Assembly: GCA_016198915.1 (NCBI GenBank)
Contig: JACQHS010000095.1
Location: 1 to 10,169, forward strand
Length of the DNA stretch: 10,169 nt
Direction: 5' to 3'
Source of the DNA: Candidatus Omnitrophota bacterium
GTDB lineage: Bacteria; Omnitrophota; Gorgyraeia; Aquiviventales; Aquiviventaceae
Below the pieces are notes generated by a model. The model did no database searches. It worked only from the letters and a program-made list of their open reading frames with translations, and was not told the DNA's origin. Shown piece after piece: positions 1-7,343 of this stretch. Each line of letters begins with the position of its first letter. Position 1 is the first letter of the stretch. The position numbers and the translations under genes are program-made.

Positions 1-120
1 ATTTCGTACGCCCAGCTGGAGCCGCCGGAACTGGACTCGTTTGCCCCCAAGATTGTGACCGTCGATGAGCGCAACCGCATCCTCCAGGTGGTGACGGAGG
101 TCAACCAGCTCATCGCGTAA
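1..120 (+). CDS. 3' end of an unidentified gene
   Basis: Frame 1 is open from the first base and ends at TAA 118-120, giving 39 C-terminal residues that finish in VVTEVNQLIA. The fragment is mixed hydrophobic and charged and looks like the end of a soluble protein. I do not recognise the family. The last base of its stop codon is the first base of the nadX start codon (TAATG), so the two genes are almost certainly translationally coupled and in one operon. Its function may therefore relate to NAD or aspartate metabolism, but that is only inference from position. Confidence 0.7.
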   Translation: MSYAQLEPPELDSFAPKIVTVDERNRILQVVTEVNQLIA

Positions 121-926
121 TGGTGCGTGTCGGCCTCGTCGGCTGCGGTACCATCGGCTCGCAGCTGGCCCGCGCTCTGCAGCGGGACTACCATCATGCC
201 GCGCGGATCGTCGCGCTCAATGACTGCAATCACAGGCAAGCCGTCCTCCTCCAGCGCCGACTCACCGGTCATCCACCGATCTGCTCGCTCCCCGCGCTTG
301 TTCGCAAGAGCCAGATGGTCCTTGAAGCCGCCTCGGCGGAGGTCTCCGCCGAGGTGGTCACGCGGTGTCTGCGCGCACATCGGGACGTGATGGTGATGAG
401 CGTCGGGGGGCTGTTGACAGATCGGATGTGGCAGCGGCTCGCCAGGCGTTCGCGGGGACGGGTTTTCATTCCAAGCGGCGCGCTCGCCGGGATTGACGGG
501 GTGAAAGCGATGGCTGTCGGAACAATCCGGAGGGTTTCCCTCACCACGCGTAAACCGCCGCAAGCGCTCTCGTCAGCTCCGTATGTCCGGCGCCGCCGTC
601 TTCGGTTGGAGCGGCGCACGCGGCCGTCGGTGGTCTTTGAAGGTTCGCCGCGCGAGGTGGTCAGCGCATTCCCCCAGAACACGAACGTCGCGGCAGCCCT
701 CACCTTGGCGAGCGGCGCGGCGGATTCTCGCACGCGCATCCGGGTGGTCGCCGATCCCACGATCCGCTCCAATGTGCATGAGCTGGATATTGAGAGTGAT
801 TGCGGCCGCATCCATTGTCGCATTGAGAGCCGCCCGAGCGCCAATCCGAAGACCAGCGAGATCGCCGTTCGGTCAGCCGTCGCCACGTTAGCGCGCCTGT
901 TCGGTCGAGTCAGTATCGGCACTTGA
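120..926 (+). CDS. nadX: L-aspartate dehydrogenase NadX
   Basis: This enzyme oxidises L-aspartate to iminoaspartate with NAD(P)+, replacing NadB in the first step of de novo NAD synthesis; iminoaspartate is then used by quinolinate synthase NadA. The 268-aa protein has the usual family length. Visible motifs are a Rossmann dinucleotide loop GCGTIG (8-13), EAAS (69-72), PSGALAGID (118-126), TRKPP (143-147), FEGS (173-176), the long FPQNTNVAAALTLA block (184-197), the NxHE element with the probable catalytic His220, and NPKTS (242-246). The ATG at 120 overlaps the stop of the preceding gene. Neither nadA nor nadC is visible in the window. The middle (about residues 148-170) is unusually Arg-rich but does not break any motif. 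Identification is by the full set of aspartate dehydrogenase motifs, not merely the Rossmann fold. Confidence 0.93.
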   Translation: MVRVGLVGCGTIGSQLARALQRDYHHAARIVALNDCNHRQAVLLQRRLTGHPPICSLPALVRKSQMVLEAASAEVSAEVVTRCLRAHRDVMVMSVGGLLTDRMWQRLARRSRGRVFIPSGALAGIDGVKAMAVGTIRRVSLTTRKPPQALSSAPYVRRRRLRLERRTRPSVVFEGSPREVVSAFPQNTNVAAALTLASGAADSRTRIRVVADPTIRSNVHELDIESDCGRIHCRIESRPSANPKTSEIAVRSAVATLARLFGRVSIGT

Positions 927-932
927 AGTTTC

Positions 933-956
933 ATCGTCACAACCCGGTGTGACGAT
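933..956 (+). repeat. Perfect 9-bp inverted repeat after nadX
   Basis: ATCGTCACA (933-941) pairs without mismatch with TGTGACGAT (948-956) around a 6-nt loop. It starts 7 nt after the nadX stop, where a terminator or an mRNA-stabilising hairpin would sit. No T-run follows, so it is not a canonical intrinsic terminator. A protein-binding operator for the small gene downstream is the alternative. Confidence 0.6.
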
Positions 957-965
957 AGGGAGATG

Positions 966-995
966 GGGGACGTTTCGGAAAATAGAAATGTCCCC
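966..995 (+). repeat. REP-like hairpin, 11-bp stem
   Basis: GGGGACGTTTC (966-976) pairs with GAAATGTCCCC (985-995), 11 pairs including one G-U, around an 8-nt A-rich loop. It is followed by A, not T, so it is not an intrinsic terminator. Stems of the GGGGACATTTC/GAAATGTCCCC kind are what I remember of dispersed REP elements mobilised by Y1 (RAYT) transposases, but only this one copy is visible and no transposase gene is present. The 3' arm also takes part in the alternative hairpin at 991-1005. Confidence 0.55.
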
Positions 996-1005
996 AACGT
1001 GGGGA
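991..1005 (+). repeat. Small hairpin abutting the Shine-Dalgarno
   Basis: TCCCC (991-995) can pair with GGGGA (1001-1005) over the loop AACGT. It uses the same CCCC as the larger hairpin at 966-995, so the two are mutually exclusive, and it ends 1 nt before the Shine-Dalgarno at 1007-1015. This could influence translation of the small gene, or be chance. Confidence 0.35.
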
Positions 1006-1006
1006 G

Positions 1007-1015
1007 AGGAGGTGA
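1007..1015 (+). promoter_or_regulatory. Ideal Shine-Dalgarno for the 50-aa gene
   Basis: AGGAGGTGA is a full-length complement of the usual 16S rRNA 3' tail. The gap to GTG 1022 is 6 nt after the final A, or 9 nt after GGAGG. It selects the GTG at 1022 over the overlapping ATG-initiated frames. Confidence 0.8.
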
Positions 1016-1021
1016 CGTTCC

Positions 1022-1174
1022 GTGGCAGAGAAAGTTGCGAAAGTTGGCATTCGGAAGCAGAGCGGGTATCTCTACTTCGTCGACCGGCAAGGGGACATCT
1101 CGAGAGCCAGGATGGCTCGAGGTGGTCAGCGCCGCAGCCGCCGGAGTCGAAGTCGAAGCCGCCGTCGCCGCTAA
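1022..1174 (+). CDS. Small basic protein with Arg/Ser-rich tail
   Basis: A GTG-started reading frame of 50 codons ends at TAA 1172-1174. The first 33 residues form an ordered-looking segment containing KVGIRKQSGYLYFVD and GDISRARMARGG, which reads as a short beta-type unit with the conserved look of a real domain. Residues 37-50 are only Gln, Arg and Ser, an RS-like basic tail. The net charge is strongly positive, so RNA or DNA binding is possible but unproven. I have an impression of similar small uncharacterised proteins with a YLYFVDxxGDxSRxxMARGG core and a Lys/Arg tail in uncultured phyla, but cannot confirm it. The case for a gene rests on the perfect Shine-Dalgarno, a sensible start, no competing frame with better signals, and a terminator-like hairpin after the stop. 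It may be co-transcribed with nadX or use its own unseen promoter. Confidence 0.75.
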   Translation: MAEKVAKVGIRKQSGYLYFVDRQGDISRARMARGGQRRSRRSRSRSRRRR

Positions 1175-1193
1175 GCGGTCGCGGCTCGCCATT

Positions 1194-1257
1194 CGCGCCC
1201 CCGGCTCGCAGCACAGGAACAGCAGGTTCCTTCTCGTGGGCTGGGGGCGCGTGTTTT
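1194..1257 (+). terminator. GC-rich hairpin, probable terminator
   Basis: An outer 9-bp perfect stem, CGCGCCCCC (1194-1202) with GGGGGCGCG (1243-1251), encloses about 40 nt that contain a second perfect stem, AGGAAC (1215-1220) with GTTCCT (1226-1231). The sequence then reads TGTTTTCC, a short T-run. It lies 19 nt after the small gene and just before the uvrA promoter, the expected place for a terminator. The long loop and weak T-run make it non-classical. Confidence 0.5.
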
Positions 1258-1264
1258 CCATCCG

Positions 1265-1273
1265 TGTTATAAT
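1265..1273 (+). promoter_or_regulatory. Extended -10 promoter of uvrA
   Basis: TGTTATAAT is a perfect extended -10 element (TGn plus TATAAT). The -35 position at about 1245-1250 is GC-rich and shows no TTGACA, which fits an extended -10 promoter. A start about 7 nt after the element would fall at about 1280, next to the uvrA ATG at 1282, and there is no Shine-Dalgarno between them. The transcript is therefore predicted to be leaderless. Confidence 0.65.
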
Positions 1274-1281
1274 CAACCGTC

Positions 1282-4143
1282 ATGTCGGAAAACGGCTCTA
1301 TTGTGATCCGCGGGGCGCGGGAGCATAATCTCAAGCACATCAATCTCACGCTGCCGCGCGACCGGCTCATTGTGATCACCGGCCTCTCGGGGTCTGGGAA
1401 ATCCTCGCTGGCGTTTGACACGCTCTACGCGGAGGGTCAGCGGCGGTATGTGGAAAGCCTCTCCGCGTACGCCCGCCAGTTCCTGGAGCGCCTGGAAAAG
1501 CCCGACGTCGAGTCGATTGAGGGGCTCTCGCCGGCCATCGCGATCGAACAGCGCACCGCCGGCGGCAACCCCCGCTCCACCGTCGCGACACAGACCGAAA
1601 TCTATGATTACCTGCGGGTGCTGTTCGCCCGCGCCGGAGCGCCGCACTGTCCCCGCTGCCGCACGCCCATCAGCCGGCAGTCCGCCCAAGAAATCGTCGC
1701 GCAGGTCTTAGCCCTTCCGCCGACGACGGACCTCGCGATCTTGGCACCAGTCGTCCGCGGCAGGAAAGGGGAGTACGCGGAGGTGTTCCGCGACGCGAAG
1801 CGGCAGGGATTTGTCCGGGTGCGCGTCGACGGCGTCTTCCATGATCTGGATGAGCCGATCGCCCTGGAGAAGAAGCGCGCGCACACGATCGAGATCGTCG
1901 TCGACCGGCTGACGCTGGATCCGGACATCAAGTCCCGCCTCACAGAATCCATTGAGACGGCGCTCAAGGCCGGCAAAGGTCTCCTGGCCATTGCCGTTGG
2001 CAAACCGGCGAAAGAGATCGTGTTCAGCGAGCTGTACGCCTGTGCGACGTGCGGGTTCAGCTTTCAGGAGCTGTCGCCGCGCATCTTCTCCTTTAACTCG
2101 CCGTACGGGGCCTGTCCGACCTGCGATGGGCTGGGCACGCGCCTGGAAATCGACCCGGAGCTCGTCGTGCCGGACCGGGACAAGTCCATCCAGGACGGGG
2201 CGATTGCGCCATGGAAGCGCAGCGGCATGCACATGGTCATGTGGTACAACCGGCTCCTGCGGGAGGCCGCGCGGCATTTCGGCGTCCGGCTCGACGTGCC
2301 GTTTCGATCCATCGAGCGCCGCCTGCAGAAAGCGCTGCTCTTCGGCTCACCGGAGCACGTGTGGGGCGACCCGTGGGAAGGGGTCATTCCAAACCTGGAG
2401 CGCCGGTTTCGCACGACGGAATCGGACTACGTCAAAGAAGAGATTTCGCGGTACATGAGTGTGCTGCCGTGCCCGGACTGCCGCGGCGAGCGCCTCAAGC
2501 CCGAAAGCCTGGCGGTCCTTGTGGACGGCCGCTCCATCGCCCAGGTCACGAACGATTCCATCACGGCGGCCCAGCAGTGGCTAGCACGGCTGCGCTGGAG
2601 CGATCAACAGCAGGCGGTGGCCGGGCCCGTGGTGAAAGAAATCGCCAAGCGGCTGCAGTTTCTTGCCGATGTGGGTCTGAGCTACCTGACGCTGGACCGC
2701 GCGTCAGCCAGCCTCTCGGGTGGTGAGGCGCAGCGCATCCGTCTGGCGACCCAGGTGGGCTCAGCACTCGTAGGGGTGCTGTACATCCTGGATGAGCCGT
2801 CCATCGGGCTCCACCAGCGGGATAACGAGAAGCTGCTCAACACGCTCGAGCGGCTGCGGGATCTCGGCAACACCCTGTTGGTTGTGGAGCACGATGAGGC
2901 AACGATCCGTCGCGCCGACTACATCGTCGATCTGGGGCCGGGTGCTGGCAAGCATGGAGGGGAAGTGGTCGCCAGCGGCACGCTCGAGGAGATTCTGAGC
3001 GTCGAGCGCAGCGTGACGGCGCAGTTTTTGACCGGGCGGCGGCGCATTCCGCTGCCCACCGCGCGGCGGCCGTGGCCGCGCCAGTCCGCCATCGTGATCC
3101 GGGGTGCTGCAGAGCATAACCTCAAACAGATTGATGTCACGATCCCGTTGAAGTGTTTCGTCTGCGTCACCGGTGTGTCCGGGTCAGGGAAGTCAACCCT
3201 CGTCGATGAAATCCTCTACCGCGCGCTGGCCCAGCGGCTCCACGGCGGCAAGGAGCGCCCCGGACGTCATGAACGGATTGAAGGGATTGACCACATCGAT
3301 AAAGTGATCGTGATCGATCAAGCGCCCATCGGCAGAACCCCCCGCTCCAATCCGGCCACCTATACCGGGGCCTTCGGTCCGATCCGCGACCTCTTCAGCC
3401 AGACGCCTGGCGCGCGCTTGCGCGGGTTTGCGCCGGGGCGGTTCAGCTTCAACGTCAAAGGCGGCCGCTGCGAAGCGTGCCAAGGGGACGGCATCAAGCG
3501 CATCGAGATGCATTTCCTGCCCGATGTCTACGTCCGGTGCGAGGTCTGCCAGGGCAAGCGCTTCAATGACCAGACGCTGCAGGTGACCTACAAGGGCCGT
3601 TCGATCGCCGAGGTGCTGGCCATGACCGTCGAGGAGGCGCTGGAGCTCTTCGAGCCGGTGCCGGCGATCGCCAAGACGCTGCGGACCCTCCACGCCGTCG
3701 GGCTGGACTACCTCGAGCTCGGGCAGTCTGCGACGACGCTCTCCGGCGGCGAGGCGCAGCGCATCAAGCTCGCCAAGGAACTCTCGCGCCGCGGGACCGG
3801 CCGAACCCTCTACATCCTGGATGAGCCGACCACGGGGCTGCATTTCGCGGATGTCGAGAAGCTGTTGAGCGTGCTGCACCGGCTGGTGGACCACGGCAAT
3901 ACCGTGGTGGTCATTGAGCACAACCTCGACGTCATCAAGACCGCGGACTACCTCATTGATCTCGGCCCTGAGGGCGGAGAGGCCGGCGGGCGCATCATCG
4001 CCGCCGGCACGCCGGAGCAGGTGGTCGCTGAACCATACTCCTTCACGGGACAGGTTCTCCGTCCGCTGTTAGACGGTCCTCGGGGCTCGTTGACCGCCGC
4101 TGCCGCGGAGACGGTCCCAGCGGTTCGCGATACGATCGCATGA
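1282..4143 (+). CDS. uvrA: Excinuclease ABC subunit A (UvrA)
   Basis: UvrA is the damage-sensing ATPase of nucleotide excision repair; it dimerises, loads UvrB on damaged DNA and leaves. The 953-aa protein is full length and has the two ABC modules of the family. Module I: Walker A GLSGSGKSS (Lys40), signature LSGGEAQ (478-484), Walker B ILDEPS (Asp504, Glu505). Module II: Walker A GVSGSGKST (Lys637), signature LSGGEAQ (820-826), Walker B ILDEPT (Asp847, Glu848). Cysteine pairs occur at 123/126, 254/257, 278/281 and 397/400, and the conserved C-terminal zinc finger uses Cys730, 733, 753 and 756. No frameshift or missing catalytic residue is seen. Its stop TGA (4141-4143) overlaps the next ATG as ATGA. 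Transcription probably begins at the extended -10 just upstream, with no ribosome-binding site. Confidence 0.98.
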   Translation: MSENGSIVIRGAREHNLKHINLTLPRDRLIVITGLSGSGKSSLAFDTLYAEGQRRYVESLSAYARQFLERLEKPDVESIEGLSPAIAIEQRTAGGNPRSTVATQTEIYDYLRVLFARAGAPHCPRCRTPISRQSAQEIVAQVLALPPTTDLAILAPVVRGRKGEYAEVFRDAKRQGFVRVRVDGVFHDLDEPIALEKKRAHTIEIVVDRLTLDPDIKSRLTESIETALKAGKGLLAIAVGKPAKEIVFSELYACATCGFSFQELSPRIFSFNSPYGACPTCDGLGTRLEIDPELVVPDRDKSIQDGAIAPWKRSGMHMVMWYNRLLREAARHFGVRLDVPFRSIERRLQKALLFGSPEHVWGDPWEGVIPNLERRFRTTESDYVKEEISRYMSVLPCPDCRGERLKPESLAVLVDGRSIAQVTNDSITAAQQWLARLRWSDQQQAVAGPVVKEIAKRLQFLADVGLSYLTLDRASASLSGGEAQRIRLATQVGSALVGVLYILDEPSIGLHQRDNEKLLNTLERLRDLGNTLLVVEHDEATIRRADYIVDLGPGAGKHGGEVVASGTLEEILSVERSVTAQFLTGRRRIPLPTARRPWPRQSAIVIRGAAEHNLKQIDVTIPLKCFVCVTGVSGSGKSTLVDEILYRALAQRLHGGKERPGRHERIEGIDHIDKVIVIDQAPIGRTPRSNPATYTGAFGPIRDLFSQTPGARLRGFAPGRFSFNVKGGRCEACQGDGIKRIEMHFLPDVYVRCEVCQGKRFNDQTLQVTYKGRSIAEVLAMTVEEALELFEPVPAIAKTLRTLHAVGLDYLELGQSATTLSGGEAQRIKLAKELSRRGTGRTLYILDEPTTGLHFADVEKLLSVLHRLVDHGNTVVVIEHNLDVIKTADYLIDLGPEGGEAGGRIIAAGTPEQVVAEPYSFTGQVLRPLLDGPRGSLTAAAAETVPAVRDTIA

Positions 4144-6254
4144 ACCTCAGACGGATGGGATGGCGGCACTCCCTGGCGGTGGTCTTCTTCGTCACGGGCG
4201 TTGCCCTCCGCCAGGCCGCGGCACTTGAGGTCACCGAGGCCTACGCCGCGCTGCAACACGCGTTTCTCCGCGAGGAGTTTCAGGCGGTTGCAACACTCGC
4301 CCAGACATTTCTCGTTGAGCATCCGGATGCCCCTGAAGCCCCGCGGGTGCGCCTTTGGCAGGCGTTGAGCTTGGATCGGCTTGAGCGCTCTGCCGAGGCG
4401 CTCGAGGCGCTCGATGGGCTTCGCGCGCGCCTCACACCCGACGATCCGTTATGGGCTGAGCTGCTGTACTGGGAGGGGGACATCTGCCGTCGGACCTTCC
4501 AGATGATGCGGTCCAAACTCGCGTTTCAGCGGCTCCTCGAGCGCTACCCCGATTCCAGCTGGGCGCCGATGGCCCAGCTAGGGCTTGGGCTGATCTATGC
4601 GCACCAGCAGGCCTTCGAACTAGCGCGTCAGCGGTTTCATCAACTGGCGCTCCAGAAAGCCGGAAGCCCCATAGCACTCGACGCGCGGCTCTACGAAGGA
4701 TTCTGCAACCTGCGTCTTGCGCGCTTCCAGGAGACGGTGAATATTCTGCAGCCGCTGCTGGAACAGCTGGAAGATCCCACCGAGGCGCAGGCCGCGTTCT
4801 ATCTGGGGGAGGCCTTGACAGGGTTGGAGCGATACGGCCCCGCCATCGACGCGTATCGGCAAGCGACAAAGTCCGCTGAGCCCTCGACGTGGAGCAGGCT
4901 CGCGCTGTTCGGGGCAGGGTGGGCGGGCTTCCGCGCCGGCCGATGCGACGAGAGCATCGAGGCGTTTGAGCGGTATCTCTCGCTGCAGATTCCGGATCAT
5001 CGGACCGAAGCGCTCTTTGCCCAAGCGAGTTGTCTTTCGCAGGTGGGGCGGCAACGCGAAGCCCTCTCGCTCTTTGGGCAGGTCATCGACCGCGATCCGG
5101 ACCATCCGCTGGCGTTGGAGAGCGGGTTGATCCTCGTCGATGCCTACCGCCAGCAGGAGCGCTTCACGCCGGCCCGGCAGCTGCTGCACACCATGTTGCG
5201 GCGCCGGCTTGACGCCAGAGGCCGCGCGCACGTCCAGCTGCGGCTCGGGGCGATTGCGCTCGATCAGGGCAACGCGGCCCAGGCGCAGACGGTCTATCAG
5301 CTGGCGGCCGCAAGCGTCGACCCGACGATCCGCCAGGCCGCATTGAGCGGATTGGGCGATATCCAGATCTTCCTCGGGAATTTGGATGAGGCCCAGCGGT
5401 TGTACGAGGAGGCGGCCAAACGTTCGGAACACACGCCGGTGGCGATGCGCGCCACCTACCAACTGGGCCGCATCCATCTTCAGCGCAGAGCCTTTGACAA
5501 GGCCGCGGCCATCTTTCGGCAGCTGGTGGAGCGGCCCACCGCCGGCCTTGTCGATGACGCCCGGTTGGCGCTGGCCCTGACCTCGTTGAATCAGGGAGAG
5601 ACGAACGCGGCGCGCGCGGCGCTCGAGGCCATTCGGGGGCAACGGCCCGGCAGTGTCGTGGCAGCGCGAGCCGCCTACTACCTCGCCCTCCTCATGCTTG
5701 AGCGGGGGGAGGAGGACGCGGCCGAGCGGCTCTGCCGGGAGACGATCGCCCGGGCACCCAGGGCGGAGGAAGCGGCCGATGCCCGCTTGCTCCTCGCGGA
5801 TGTGCTGGCGCGGCGCACCTCGGTGCGCGATGCGATGGGATGGTTGAAGGAGTCGCTGCAGTCGCCGAACGTCCCCTGGCGCCACCGCGCCCGCATCGCG
5901 AAACGCATCGGCGATTTTGCTCGAGAGGAAGGCGCATACGTTGAGGCCATTCGATGGTATGATGAGGCGATGCGACTGCTGCCGTCGTTGCGGGGGGAAG
6001 CGACCTACCGCACCGCCTCGTGCTATGAGGACGGCGGCGATCATGAGTTGGCCATGCGGTGGTATCAGGCGGTGCCCCAGCCGCCCTGGACCATTCGGGG
6101 CCAGCTGGCGCTGGCCAAGCTGCTGGAGCGGCACGACCGCTTGAGGGAAGCGACAGCCATTTATGAACTCCTGGCCCGCGAGCCGATTCCTGAAGCGGCT
6201 GTGGTCCGGGAGCGGCTGGCGGCACTGCGTGGCGCATCACCGAACGAGGAGTGA
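4140..6254 (+). CDS. Periplasmic TPR-repeat protein
   Basis: The 704-aa protein begins with a Sec signal peptide: basic MNLRRMGWRH, a hydrophobic stretch at 11-24, and a probable AxA cleavage after Ala28. Nearly all the rest is tandem helical repeats of about 34 residues with TPR features (small residues at G/A positions, aromatic at the Y/F position, a Pro near the end). I can delimit at least 13, for example segments starting AQLGLGLIY, AQAAFYLGE, TEALFAQAS, QAALSGLGD, MRATYQLGR, AARAAYYLA and RGQLALAKL. Such proteins are scaffolds; here it is joined by a 4-nt overlap to uvrA and sits directly before an exbB/exbD pair, so a partner role for that motor (compare CpoB/YbgF in the Tol-Pal system, which is much smaller) is plausible. 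There is no enzymatic domain. Exact function unknown. Confidence 0.85.
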   Translation: MNLRRMGWRHSLAVVFFVTGVALRQAAALEVTEAYAALQHAFLREEFQAVATLAQTFLVEHPDAPEAPRVRLWQALSLDRLERSAEALEALDGLRARLTPDDPLWAELLYWEGDICRRTFQMMRSKLAFQRLLERYPDSSWAPMAQLGLGLIYAHQQAFELARQRFHQLALQKAGSPIALDARLYEGFCNLRLARFQETVNILQPLLEQLEDPTEAQAAFYLGEALTGLERYGPAIDAYRQATKSAEPSTWSRLALFGAGWAGFRAGRCDESIEAFERYLSLQIPDHRTEALFAQASCLSQVGRQREALSLFGQVIDRDPDHPLALESGLILVDAYRQQERFTPARQLLHTMLRRRLDARGRAHVQLRLGAIALDQGNAAQAQTVYQLAAASVDPTIRQAALSGLGDIQIFLGNLDEAQRLYEEAAKRSEHTPVAMRATYQLGRIHLQRRAFDKAAAIFRQLVERPTAGLVDDARLALALTSLNQGETNAARAALEAIRGQRPGSVVAARAAYYLALLMLERGEEDAAERLCRETIARAPRAEEAADARLLLADVLARRTSVRDAMGWLKESLQSPNVPWRHRARIAKRIGDFAREEGAYVEAIRWYDEAMRLLPSLRGEATYRTASCYEDGGDHELAMRWYQAVPQPPWTIRGQLALAKLLERHDRLREATAIYELLAREPIPEAAVVRERLAALRGASPNEE
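6246..6251 (+). promoter_or_regulatory. Shine-Dalgarno for the exbB-like gene
   Basis: GAGGAG lies inside the end of the TPR gene. It overlaps the earliest in-frame GTG (6251), so it cannot serve that codon, but it is 8 nt before GTG 6260 (5 nt before GTG 6257). This favours 6260 as the start. Confidence 0.6.
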
Positions 6255-6259
6255 TCGTG

Positions 6260-6952
6260 GTGAATCGTATGGTGCAGACCGGGCTGGTCATCGCGGTCGC
6301 CGCCGCCATTTCATTGCTGCTCTTTTGGCAGGTGGATGTCATTCACCGCGGCGGGCCCGTGATGATCGCGATCGGGATGTGCTCCATTTTTTCCCTGACC
6401 CTAATTCTCGAGCGGTTGTACTATTTCTTTGCGCTCCATCTGGGCGCCGACGCGGAAGCCCGCTTCGGCCGGCTGCGCAGTGCTGTGCAGGCGCAGCAGT
6501 GGAAGGAAGCCGACGCCCTCTGCGAGACGTGGAAGGGGCCGGTCGCGCGCGTGATCCTGGCCGGACTGCGCGCCCGCGAGGGGACCCCGCAGGAGATCGA
6601 TGAGGCCATGGAGGAGGCGGCGCACGAGGAGATGCCGGCCGTCGAACACGGTCTGCGATGGCTCTCGACGCTGGCCCAGGTGGCGACCCTCCTCGGCTTG
6701 CTGGGAACTGTGACTGGGCTCGTGAAAGCGTTTCAAGTGATTCAAACACGATCGATCGGCGGCAACCCCGTCAGTCCAGGCGACTTGGCCGGCGGTGTCT
6801 GGGAGGCATTGATCACGACCGTCGCCGGCTTGACCGTGGCCATCCCGACGATCTTGGCGTATAGCTACCTCGCCAGCCGCGTCGCGGAAGTCCAATTTCA
6901 GATGGAGAAAGCCGCCGCGCTGGTTTCCGGGTGGCGCCGCCACAAAGGGTAA
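6260..6952 (+). CDS. MotA/TolQ/ExbB family proton channel protein
   Basis: This is the inner-membrane motor protein that, with ExbD/TolR, uses the proton motive force to drive an envelope process. From GTG 6260 it has 230 aa. There are four hydrophobic segments, at about 8-23, 33-57, 137-160 and 180-204. The last two carry the family hallmarks: GLLGTVTGLVKAF with Thr150, and ALITTVAGLTVAIP with Thr187 and the Pro after it. The cytoplasmic part (about 60-130) is charged and has the expected EE/DE-rich helix. The first short hydrophobic segment is extra compared with the classic three-helix topology; it could be a signal-anchor. The start is uncertain between GTG 6251, 6257 and 6260; the Shine-Dalgarno favours 6260. 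It is 1 nt from the exbD-like gene. TolQ versus ExbB cannot be decided because no tonB, tolA or pal is visible. Confidence 0.9.
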   Translation: MNRMVQTGLVIAVAAAISLLLFWQVDVIHRGGPVMIAIGMCSIFSLTLILERLYYFFALHLGADAEARFGRLRSAVQAQQWKEADALCETWKGPVARVILAGLRAREGTPQEIDEAMEEAAHEEMPAVEHGLRWLSTLAQVATLLGLLGTVTGLVKAFQVIQTRSIGGNPVSPGDLAGGVWEALITTVAGLTVAIPTILAYSYLASRVAEVQFQMEKAAALVSGWRRHKG

Positions 6953-6953
6953 G

Positions 6954-7343
6954 ATGCGGCTGAAGCGGCAGTCGGCGCAGGGAGTGCCGGTAGACATTGC
7001 GCCGTTGATCGACGTCGTGTTCCTGCAGCTCATCTACTTCATGCTGACCTCCAGTTTCGTCCTGCATCCCGGCATCCGCATCTCCCTGCCGAAGGCCGTG
7101 TCCAGCCAGCGCATCTCGGCCTCCAACATCGTCATCACGCTGTCGAAAGAGCACGTCATCTACTGGGACGAACAGGTGGTCACCTTGAAGGAGCTGCGCA
7201 GGAAGCTGAACCAATTGGGGGGTGACAAACCGGTGCTGATCCGCGCCGATAAGCATGCGTACGTGGACAAGCTCATTGCGCTCTGGGATCTCTGCCGCGA
7301 CGCCGGGTATCATGAGATTCATATCGCGACCTTATCGGAGTGA
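6954..7343 (+). CDS. ExbD/TolR family biopolymer transport protein
   Basis: Partner of the ExbB-like protein. The 129-aa chain has a short basic cytoplasmic start, one transmembrane helix (about 14-36) of the type DIAPLIDVVFLQLIYFML, and a periplasmic domain. Asp20 in that helix aligns with the proton-carrying Asp of ExbD and TolR. The periplasmic part has the family pattern, with VLIRADKHAYVDKLIALWDLCRDAGY matching the usual xxIxADxxxxYxxvxxvmdxxxxAG motif. It starts 1 nt after the preceding stop, with only a poor ribosome-binding site, so translation is probably coupled. Length and motifs are complete. Confidence 0.93.
   Translation: MRLKRQSAQGVPVDIAPLIDVVFLQLIYFMLTSSFVLHPGIRISLPKAVSSQRISASNIVITLSKEHVIYWDEQVVTLKELRRKLNQLGGDKPVLIRADKHAYVDKLIALWDLCRDAGYHEIHIATLSE

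Noticed and set aside
923..958. Possible -35 (TTGAAG at 923) and -10 (around 953) for the small gene
   Set aside because: The spacing is about 24 nt and the -10 is poor, so I do not call a promoter.
269..1276. 335-codon open frame on the minus strand across nadX and the following gap
   Set aside because: It is antisense to a clearly identified nadX, is very rich in Arg, Ser, Thr and Ala as GC-rich antisense frames are, and shows no domain.
949..1328. Two ATG-started plus-strand frames (949-1272 and 963-1328) overlapping the small gene
   Set aside because: Neither has a Shine-Dalgarno; one runs through the uvrA start. The ideal site at 1007-1015 points to GTG 1022 in another frame.
3193..3921. 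242-codon minus-strand frame inside uvrA
   Set aside because: Lies across the conserved C-terminal ABC module of uvrA; its composition is that of a shadow frame.
4620..6134. 504-codon open frame on the minus strand inside the TPR gene
   Set aside because: Opposite strand of a TPR gene with regular codon bias; long antisense frames are expected at this GC content and no motif or ribosome-binding site is present.
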